A stretch of DNA of 64,000 nt from Rachycentron canadum (taxonomy: Eukaryota > Chordata > Actinopteri > Carangiformes > Rachycentridae). The notes below the pieces were generated by a model. The model had not been told where the DNA came from and did no database searches. It was given only the letters and a program-made list of their open reading frames with translations. The stretch lies in contig CM076653.1 in assembly GCA_038496675.1 (NCBI GenBank), forward strand, positions 22,618,452 to 22,682,451, read 5' to 3'. Below are positions 49,131 to 59,672 of this stretch, piece by piece. Each line of letters opens with the position of its first letter. Positions within the stretch are counted from its first letter, which is position 1. The position numbers were made by a program, and so were the translations under genes.

Positions 49131-52100
49131 GAACGCTTGTTTCTCATAATCTCATAATCAAATCTCAAATGAGACGGAGAATTCAAATCTCTTTCGCTGG
49201 AGGATGATATTAAGTGCTGTCTTGTTATTTAATACATTAATTTAAGTCATATACCTAAACCCAAAATGTCTTTGATGCTTCCTCCAAAGATACTGTAACT
49301 GTTGTTCACTTATTTTAGCATTAGCGTGGCTAAAATGACTAATTCTTGGGTTCAGATATTTATTTCCCTATTGGCATATATATTTCAGCCAAACCCATTG
49401 CAACCACATTAGGATTAACATAAAATGTGTTTTGTGCTGTGTATAGAAACACGTTAAGATAATAAGAAATTCACACTCTTCATTGAACTGTCACCGTGAC
49501 ATTTCAATTACTACACTGCCGCAGACTTGCTGTACTATTTTCTTTCTGCACTACAGATGAGGAATGCCAAGAATAATCTGTAGCATACTAAAAGGCCCAT
49601 TTATTTTTTATTTTTTTACAATTGTTGTGTTTACTCTAACTCGGCATCAGTGTGTGGCTATCTCAGTGTGACAATGGCAGAGACCAGAGATGATCTGCCT
49701 CAAGAGGGAGAAACCATCCCATATCTGTGAAATGATGAGCCGTGATGACTCGTGCTTCTTCCACTACACAGTCTCCCACACTCTGGAGAACAGTCAACCA
49801 TATATACTGCAGAAGTGACCAGCCGGCAGAGCGAAAAGCGTGTCCCAAATGAGTGCCGTCTGATTTCCTATCTAGTAATCCAACTCCAAATCACCTTCCT
49901 GTATTTTGTGTTAAAAACCCTTTTCATTTTAATTATTGTAAGAAAAAAGCAAATAAACGAATGTACAACCCTGAAAACAATGTAATGGCGCTATGCTTTC
50001 ATAAAACATATTTTACAGTTTTCATTGTTTTGCTGCACTGTGTCTTCCACCTGGTGGCATCATGTCTCGTTTAGTAACAGGCTGAATGCCTCTGATTTAA
50101 ATGGGGCTGTAATGACTGCCCGAGTTGATTGAGCCTTATTTATTGTAGCTTTGACTTCTTATAGGACAAGACTCTACACCGAGAGCAGAGATTATCTCAT
50201 CGTATTTACTACGTTCATTTACTTAGAAAAAAAAAAACAAACAGCTCAACTCTTGTTGACATTCACATCACAGGTCGCAGAAGTAACACAGCAGGGGTAA
50301 GAGTGATCTGCGCATCTAAGACTGACGTGCACTGCAGGGATATACTGATTTTGACACATATCCAAACATCAGTCTCAATGACAACGTTGATTTTTCAGCA
50401 AGTCATTAAAAGATTAACAAAATCAATTTTCCTACACTCACCAAATGATGTAACATTTTCCCTCCTGGTCAGACTTCATCTGTGGAATAGATCAAAAGAA
50501 AATTGATTATCTACCTCTAGTGATCATAGCTATTCAAACTACCAGTCTTCCAAATCCAAAACAACCATGCCATTAAGCACATCTACCTTCTACCACAACA
50601 GAAACTGTGTACTGGGAAGCAGCCCATCTGTCACTAAAGGACACAGTTCAACAAAAGACAAGAAAGTGAGTTTAAGTTAAGTAAGTTGAACAAGAAACTT
50701 AAACCACGTGTATTAAAATAGGTCACAGATAAACACACAGACACAAATCGGTTACCTGCCGCTAACTATGGACAGTCCTGAGTCAACACGTACGGTTGTT
50801 TAAATCCTAAAAGGCAGGTGTGAGTTAGCATAGCATAAGTGGGGACTGGAAGGTTACCAGGTTACCGGGAGCCACTGCCAAAGATCGACTATACTCAGGC
50901 CAATCACTCGGATTTCAGGTTGCATGGACAAGTAGTGAGATCAAATTCATTGGTGGACACCATAGTGGTTTTTAAAAGCTTTTCATTTCTGATTTTTCCC
51001 AAAACATTGACACAATGAGACACTGTACCTGCAGCGGCTGAGCAGTTATCAAGGGTCAGTGATAAGGGCCTCCTTCTCGCACACCTAAAAGCTCTTTAAA
51101 TCTCGGTGAATGACAACAAAGACTTAACTGCTGAAGGTTTAACTCCCAATAACCTCAAATCAAGGGCTGACACATCTCTCGGTTTCTCCTAACAGCCTGT
51201 GGGAGTTACTTTTCTGAAGTAACACAGGTTACTTTACCTTGGACTTCAGAGAAACTGTCTCAAGAATGGTCTAACATTTTGTACTCAAAGTAACTTTTAA
51301 CATGAAATAAATATCATATTATTAGTGTCCTTCCCCACATTAGGACATCTCTATGCACACCTTGTCAAGATCAGGACTACCCATCATGCAGTTTACCCAA
51401 AGTTATGTGCTTCAGCATTGTAGCATGTTAGGAGAAATCATATTTATTTCCCTTTAAGTTATGCTGCCAATCGTAACTGATACTATTTTGTGTATCCTGT
51501 GATTGATTCCATTTGGAATATAATTCATTTAAATCCTGAAAAAAAGTGGTCCATAAAAGGTTTACTGGTGTCACGTCAAGTGTTTACTGGATCAGCGGCG
51601 GTGGTTTGAGATGAATCAACCTGCTCCCCTTCTCCCAGTGTATGCTAAATATTTATGGACTTTAATCTGTCTCATGGAAATGCTGCGTTTGTGGACATTG
51701 AAATTCTGCAGTGTTGTGGAAATATTCAACTAAGTGTTGAACTGTTTCACAAGAAAGACTCACAACATGCAGCCTGAAAGAACTTGAACAGACTGATGAT
51801 GATGATGTGAGTTAAAGCTAACCATAAACACATCCAATAATTCGGATTATTTATAACCTTAACATATTTGAATTTGGACATATTGAACATATTGCCAAAT
51901 ATGAAACACAGACAAATGAAAAACAAACAAAACCATTGCCTACAACATCATCTTACAGAATGAGATTGCACTTGAATAGACAACCTACTTGATGTGCATA
52001 TAAATAGACACTGGATTTGACCTTTAACTTGTTTTTACTGACATTAGACCTGATATGGGATTTATCCATATTGACTTATGATCAACCAATAGAGCATTCA

Positions 52101-53549
52101 GCTGTGGCACATCCCTCCAGTCGAGTCGTATAGGTTAGATATGTTGGCCCGGTTAATGTGCTCAAACTGTTAGTGCCCTCTCACGGCAACACATAACACC
52201 CCCAGGGAGAGATGCTATTTCTGAGACAGGTTGTATGCACTAACTTAAAATATCGCTGTTATTCACTGGACATCTCATCTTAGTCATACTGAGACTAATA
52301 ACACCGCTTGTTCATCTCATTTTGCTGTGATTTCATTAAGTTCTGTGGCGTGAATCAAAAAGCCAAATACATTTTTAATTTGGATGCAATGTGCTAAATC
52401 ATTAGCTGTCTCACCGCCCACACTTGTTCTCCCCCCTTCTCTCCTCCAAATGAGACAGAGATTATCTATCTGCTACTTGCAGATCATCACCAAGACTGGT
52501 GGAGTTTTAATATAACAAAAAAAAAAAAAATTAAGGGAGAGAAAATTCAGGACATTGAGAAATGACATTTATTTACAAGTGTCTGTTAGTCTGAATACAT
52601 TAATGGAGTCTCTTGACAGCACTTCAGACTTTAACTAATATCCCGTTTGTCCTGGCATTCACTGATTGTCATTTAAACAATGTTGTTTGCAAACACTAAT
52701 TACATTCACAAACCAATTGGCACCGCAAAGTATTGAGCTTGTTTGTGGGAGTTTAATAGGCAGAGATACAGATTTTCTACTGTCACGATACTGTCAGCCA
52801 TAAACAGCCTGAAGGTATTAACTACTGACCTTTTCTTGAGAGAACTTCAATTTTTTATGCGCGAGTGGGATTTGAAGGGAAGGTCTGTCAAAGAACTTTG
52901 TGTTTATTTCAGCATGCCTGTTTTTCACACATTTATATTGTATTGATTTACAAGGAAAAGGTCATGCAAAGTTTATATTTGGTCCAAGGTCAGACAGAAG
53001 AGTCAACTACACAGACTTGAAGGAGATTCTTTACTTCACAGTTCAAACAGCATGTGTGACTTTGTGTGTTAATGTGTCCCCTTGACTAAGTGCAGATCTC
53101 AGCAGGAGGATGCTCACTTTAGACTGCCCCCTTTCTTCATATGTGTAGTTGTAAATATGATACACATATGATACACATCATGCTGCAACATTTAAGACTG
53201 GCGAGACAAATGCTGCGTGCAGTGCATGAGCAAACTGGATTTCTCATTTGAACACATAAGACTGTCCTTGGGTTGATCATGTGTGTGTAACCATGTGTGC
53301 GGTTGTCACATGTGCATTTGTGTCTGCAGATTTTCAATACAGGATCAATGCCTTATCTGGTTAAGAAATCCCTTGGGAACAAAGAGCCAGCTTTTAACAA
53401 TATTATGAGCTATAGCCTGTGCCAAAGTATGACTACTATTTAATCATCAATGAAAACAGAGCCAAAAGTGGATGGCGATATGGAGGCAGGATCTAATTTC
53501 CTAGAGCCTTAGTCAGCTAGTTTGAGTAAAGAAAGGGTAAAAGGGGTCT
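49131..53549. other. intergenic region between integrin-like gene and tent4a
   Basis: I searched this stretch by eye on the plus strand for a transmembrane exon or the conserved cytoplasmic DRREF...NPxY integrin tail, and on both strands for exon-like frames, and found none. It holds AT-rich sequence and homopolymers only. Confidence 0.65.
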
Positions 53550-54106
53550 CAGTGAAGACACTCTCTTCACTTGGTTTTAATCAGAATAAAATAACAGTGG
53601 TTCCAGACACCAACTCTTCCTCCCTGTCATGTTCTGCCTCCCTTCACCCTGCTGACAATCTGAAAACTAATGATTAAGCCAAGCAAAAGATCCACCACTG
53701 CCCCCTTCAGAAACCATGAGAAATTATTACTGAGTTAATTAATTACTGAGTCAAGGTGTAAGGTGTAAAAGTGTAAATCTGAATAAAATAACAGTGGTTC
53801 CAGGCACTAACTGTGCAATGGTTGGACTTCAGTGGACTGGTTTTCTTGCAGTCGTCTTCTCTGTCATGTTCTGCCTCCCTTCACCCTGCTGACGATCTGA
53901 AAACCAATGATTAAGCCAAGCAAAAGATCCACCACTGCCCCCCTCAGAAACCATGAGGAATTACTACCCAACAGATCAACGACTGTCTGTCTGTGCGCGA
54001 GTGTCTGGGACTATGTTTTACTGAATGAAATATGAGGCGGTCCGACAACGCAGGCAGCTAACGCACTACTACTCCAGACATTGTTGGGCCTAAGAGTAGG
54101 AGACAA
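53550..54106. repeat. 557-bp direct repeat, copy 2
   Basis: The partner of 43577-44133, same orientation and same length, three differences by eye. It lies just downstream of the likely tent4a polyadenylation site, the same relative position that copy 1 holds next to the tent4a pseudo-copy. Confidence 0.95.
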
Positions 54107-54299
54107 CTGTAAAATATGTAATTAGTAACAAAATACACTTTGCAACAATAAAATAATGCATGTGGCACTATACAAACCTTGGACACATGCTGAAATAGAC
54201 AACTGCATAAGGAATATAATTTTTTTTATTTTTAAACTGTAGTTTTATCTCAAAAGGAAACATCGCATCAAACACGCACAAATTTACACGCTATAGTGG

Positions 54300-56348
54300 A
54301 AATGGAGTTTTAAAATGTTTATTAAAAAAATAGAAAAACTTACATAAAAAACAAGGTAAACATCTATGTCATTCATTTACACATTACAACCCATCCTCAA
54401 TTACACAGATATGAGCTGGGGATTTGAGTGCTGAAAACAAGGGGACAATGCTAGCGGTATCGTGTTGCATCCATCAGTTTGGTTCTCAGGGTGTAATAAT
54501 TATGATAATAATAATGTATAATAATCAAGACTCCTGAAATGCATGACTTCCAAGTTTGGTTTTGTTATTGGCTCTACCAAGACTCCTGTAATGAGCGACA
54601 ATCAACCTGACCCAAGCTCAACTCATGATAGGGATTGCTGTGTAAATAGTGTAGCTTTGACACCTTGTTTTAGAAATAATGACTTTAAATATGAAGAGGT
54701 AAACCTCTGAAATGTAAGGACCTCCAACACAACCAGTTTGTAACTATCACCTTTGAATTTAAAAAAAAAAAAAAAAAAAAATGCAATATGACATGCTACT
54801 AATCACTGACCGCAATAGGAGTCTCCTCCTTGAGTATATACCTAGAAGCTGTATGTAAAAATAAAAATAACCCTGACAGTGCTTACAGAAAACAGATGGA
54901 AAGCTTCGGCTACATACAGGAAAAAGGGCAAATTTGGTCATTTACGAAGGCAGTTAACCTGTTGCTTTAACAGAATCAAAAAGGAGATATAAGGCAGAAA
55001 AACAAGCACTTTGCTGGTAATAAGTAGCACCAACTGTTATTGAAACCTAATTTTTGAAATGACACGAGTTAACACTGCTAAAGGTGCGTTCCCCCACAGA
55101 ATAGTCTTTGACCTTTCGAGAGGAAAACCACCCCAGTAAAAGTCAAAACACTGAGAAGAGTGATGTTTCAAACAAGAACTAGAGGTGGAAAAACATTTGG
55201 ACAGGCAGTTGGTAGAAGTTCAAGTGATCATAATGTGATGGTAATTCAAACATGAGTAAAATGTTGGCATTGTGGGATTTTTGGCACATTTCTCATGTTG
55301 TTATACCACAGCTCCCCCTTGTGCTGGAAAGCTGTTCACACACAAACATGTTCCTTCAAGGCCCTTAAATCCATCTATTGCACAGATCAATGTAGTCTAG
55401 AATCAAAAAAAGAAAGCAAAAATATAGTGGGGAGAACCCCTAAAATAAAACTAAAAAAAACGTGAAATAAATTAAATAAAAGCAAGTCAGCATTGCATAT
55501 AAATGCAACAAACTTAAAATAAGGTGGCAATGTTTACAGTACAAAAACATAGTGCCAATGTGAACAAACAAATCCCTCAGTGACAAAAACAACAGAACAG
55601 AAGATAATGACCAACACACAAAAAAGAAACACTTAGTACATTCAAACAAGTCATCACAGTTTAAGCACTTGAGACAAGGTCCGTTTTGTGCCATCACACC
55701 AAAAACATCTAGTCAGCGTTGCGCTGCATAGGTAGGAGGGTAGTGCTTCGCTTCAGTCCAGGGTACAATTCGCAGATGATGGTCAAAGCTGTAAGAGCTC
55801 TGAATCAAGAGCGTGCTAACAGGGACTTGCATTCAGAAGACCAAATGAAAAAAGGCCCACAGCTTTGAGAGAGACCAGGTTTGACAGACCAGTTCAGTAC
55901 TATGGCACATGATGTTATAAGATGTTCAAGTCGCATGGAAACTTGATACTTGGACCAAACTCTTCAGCCAACCAGCTGCAGATTTTAGCTGCTGGGAAGT
56001 GACACTGGTGAGAAGATTCAGTCTTGGAATCAGTAATTCCTCATACAACTCAAGAGTCTGTGCTGGTGTACATCAAATTTAGAAGAAGGGCTCTGACTAC
56101 CATCAGACCGATGTAACAAAATGACCACAGTCCAGCAATTTACAGTCTTCATTCACCTGGAGCAGCCTTGTTGCATCACTTGGTGATGCCCGCAGAGATT
56201 GAGTCAGTGTTGGTGCATTTTTGAGAGCCTCCAACAAAAAACAGGTGTAATGAATCAATCACGGCTTCTCAAATGAAAGACTCGTGATGGGCTTAGTGAG
56301 GTCTTCACTACTAATACAAGTAATGTCAAATCCTGCGCCTTCAGTCCT
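54300..56348 (-). other. tent4a: tent4a 3' UTR (left end inferred)
   Basis: About 2 kb between the tent4a stop codon and a candidate polyadenylation site. Part of it (54420-55390) is conserved in the pseudo-copy at 44150-44665, consistent with transcribed sequence co-duplicated with the gene. It includes poly-T tracts on the minus strand and no coding potential. The left boundary depends on the polyadenylation call. Confidence 0.55.
54318..54323 (-). terminator. tent4a: candidate tent4a polyadenylation signal
   Basis: AATAAA on the minus strand (TTTATT on plus). About 25-60 bp further along the minus strand is a GT-rich stretch (GCGTGTAAATTTGTGCGTGT), as expected of a downstream element. Another AATAAA at 54225-54230 is an alternative. 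Confidence 0.45.
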
Positions 56349-56795
56349 TTATCTACTCTGGTTGAGAGCAGGAAGATTGTCCCTCTTTCTGCGCCGCCAG
56401 GTGTTACGGTTGTACTGCTGCTGGTTCCTGAAACCCGGTGCCGTGTTGTGACCCTGTGGAACAAACCGTCGCTGGGGACTGAAATTACCTTGAGAATGGT
56501 TTTGACCTCGCAGGCTGCCACCTTGGTTGTGCTTGAAGGTAAATTTGTGCGGCTCAATGGAACCATGGGAATTAGATCTCATGGTGTAAGTGTGGCTCTG
56601 CTGTCCTCCTATCTGAGGGTGGTGGAGCCGGTGGAGGGGGCTGGGGAGAGGGCTTGAGGAGTTAGTGTGCTGGGAGATCTGTGCCGCTTGTGATGTGTGA
56701 CTGTGCACAACACTGATTGAAGGTGGATTCTCATGATAGAACTGGCAATCGGAGAGGGAGGCGATGGTGAGGTTTTCTGGGAGGGACATCTGGAC
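56349..56795 (-). CDS. tent4a: tent4a terminal coding exon
   Basis: 148 codons plus TAA (56351-56349). The acceptor is a T tract then cctag before GTCCAGATG. It encodes a Ser/His/Gln-rich low-complexity tail (VQMSLPENLTIASLSDCQFY...) and the conserved basic end NRNTWRRRKRDNLPALNQSR. A scrap of this exon is duplicated at 44669-44735. Confidence 0.92.
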   Translation of the reverse strand, partial: VQMSLPENLTIASLSDCQFYHENPPSISVVHSHTSQAAQISQHTNSSSPLPSPLHRLHHPQIGGQQSHTYTMRSNSHGSIEPHKFTFKHNQGGSLRGQNHSQGNFSPQRRFVPQGHNTAPGFRNQQQYNRNTWRRRKRDNLPALNQSR

Positions 56796-59637
56796 CTAGG
56801 AAAAAAAAAAAAAAAAAAAGATGAGAATATGCATAATGTGTAAAGTGAATTTTGAGTAGGTTTGTAGGTGATTGAAAAACAAATGGGGAAATTAATTAAT
56901 TAAAAACCCATCTAAAGGTTTCTTTCTTGGTTGAAATTCCAAGGTTGTGTTCTTCATGGTTATGTTTTTTCTGACACCTGCGACGTAAAAGGTAATAAAC
57001 CAACCTGAGGTGTGGCGTGGATAAAGCCTGCTGGATGTGCGGCCCTCAGGTCAGTAGCCAACTGCATCACAGGATGGGCCAGGGTGAGGGGGTGGAGTTG
57101 GATAGCAGCATTATTGCTCGAAGGAGAATCGGACTCCTGGGAAAAAAAAGACACACACAGATTAACAAAGCTGCACAGGCAGGAAAAATGTTTAATTATG
57201 GCCAGGTTATGGCTGATGGTATGATAGTAGTGAACGCATGAAAACACAGACAGGAGATTAACCAGTGTTGCCACAGTGGTTATAAATCACTGATTTGGTA
57301 AATGTTTGAATTGTCAAAATGTCCTTTGGACTTACCATGTCACTTCCAGAGGAGGAGGAGAGCGAGCATGCCGAGGATGATGATGAATGGTGTTGAGGGC
57401 TGGGTAGGAAGACTGGAGAAGGTGAGGGGGAGTCAGCACTGAGGGGGGAGGAACTGTCTCTCTGATCCTCCACAGAAACCAGCATCAGTCTGGCAAGGTC
57501 CTGCTCACAGGTCTCTACATCTAGGGCCAAACAGAATACAACTTGAAAAAAAAAAAAAAAAAAAAAAAAAAAGATTTAGCAGTTTGTGGGCAGAGCATAT
57601 TCACTCTCATGCCTCTCAGTCTTACATTTGACTCAAAAGGTGGAAAGTCATTTTTATTACTTTTCTGGAAATACCACAAACTATGATTGCAGTTGTCACA
57701 AAGATTTACCATGGTTTTCCAGCTTGGCATATTGCTTAGCTCCCCACTTTTTGATTGTCCAGTCTCTGTAGGCCAACACCTCTGGGCTGACTTTGATAAT
57801 GCGCCCTAAAGTACTGCAACACAAAGAAAAAAGGTACAGGCCATAATGTTAAGATAAACGTGAAACGAGGAGAGAAAAACATTACAAGAAAAAAAAAAAA
57901 AGAATCCAACCTGTCATACTCTTTGTTGGGGTAAGCACGTGCAAGAGGAGACACTCCATGACTCAGCACCATGTAGGCAAAGTCAAAAACCTGCTTGACC
58001 TGCAGGACGCCATATGAACTCCTGCCCACATCGTTTCCTGTAAAGATCACATAATCTATGGTTTTTAATCAGCTCAAAATCACAGCAATGTCAGTGATAC
58101 AGCAAGGAATTACAAATGTAGGTTAAGATGAAAATACTTGAAGAAAATCATTGGGTAAAAATTTTTATATACACGTACCACACAAGTAACACAAGGCATC
58201 TATGGCTAGCCGTCACCAAACGTAGTGTATGCAAAGTGTATGCGAATGAATGTGTGTTGCCATTCAAAGCTGTTATTTGAATATTGGGAATTTGTTCCTC
58301 AGTTTGTGGGGCCAATTTTACGAGGAGCAACAAGACTATGCGTGTTCGGAGTGGCAGCCAAACCGCATTGGGAAACAACAATGTGACATTTCCATTTGTA
58401 TCAAGCATTTATTTGAGGAATGTTACAGTCTCTTCATCGTGCCACAAGTAACTGATGTTTTTGCCTACTGCTATTTTTCATCTCTGACTTGTATATCATG
58501 GTGCATGCGACTTGCACGTCCGCCGACGCGCAAGTCGCATGCACCATGATATACAAGTCAGTTTCCAATGCACTGTGTTGTAACTGCCTCACTGAATTTC
58601 AGAGACGCTTTTGCTTCTTTTCTTGTTTTTCTACATTCTTTTGTCTTTTTGGAATATGTTTTTGCTTTTATTTGCGCAATAGGTCTTTGCCATTGATATC
58701 TTTTGTCTTTTTGCCCCTACTGTATGTGGATGGGTGAATTGATCGTCATATCACTGTCCATCTATCTGTCACTTCAAACCCAAGTCTGACCTGGCTGAAT
58801 TGGATCTTCTATGCAGAGCATGGATGGCCTGTTTCCATTTCCCATGGCTTTGAGCATTTCTTCCTTGGACATGTAGGCTCCTCCGTTCTTCACCCGGATG
58901 CCGGTTTTCATGTAGTTGAAATCACGGCCGTACAGCTCAAAGAACTCGATCAGCAGGATTCCCAGGTTGATGTTGGCACGTCGCGTATCAATCCTGGGAT
59001 GTAACTGATCAACAGGAAAGGGAGAATTCATTACCAACACTTTGTAACCACTTTTGTGACAAAACACTGGCCCAAAGAAATACTATAAACTAATATTATC
59101 TAATATTTATTTTGGTTAGCCCCATGAATTCATAAAACAATAGTTAAGCAAAAATACATTTAACATTGTGCTGTTGCACTCATTGCATATTTAGTGACAA
59201 TAATCAGACAGTCATGTTTCCAAAAAAAAAAAAAAAAANGGCTCAATATGTACAGCATTGTGGTAGAAGCCATGAGCCGAGGGTGGGCCAAGAATGGCGA
59301 GGACAAGGCCGACTGAGGCGCACAGTGGGAGCTGCTGAGCAGTTTCTGTCCAATCACTCAACATGGTTGCCATGGAACAAGGTTGTGTAATTTGCAGCAT
59401 TGTGGCTTTGGCTGCTGTACATTTGCTCTGTGAGTGGGGTCACATAGTGTAGCCAGTGTATGGTGTGGTTACACTTACAATTGGATCGACCAATGGCAGA
59501 GTCTATTTTCTTTGCTGTGGATGTTTAGCTGATGAGGATCTGAGCCAGCCTGGTTTGGTTCATCTGAGTTTGGACCTGTAATCTGAGATGCTCACATGAG
59601 AAAACTGTTTAGTCTCTATGTATATAATGGCTTTGAG

Positions 59638-59672
<35 letters not shown>

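Noticed and set aside
49131..53549. Search for integrin beta-tail, transmembrane and NPxY cytoplasmic exons
   Set aside because: No hydrophobic exon followed by a WK...HDRRE-like sequence was found on the plus strand.
58148..58460. Overlapping frames on both strands in a tent4a intron beside the hairpin
   Set aside because: No known domain; retained only as flank of the hairpin.
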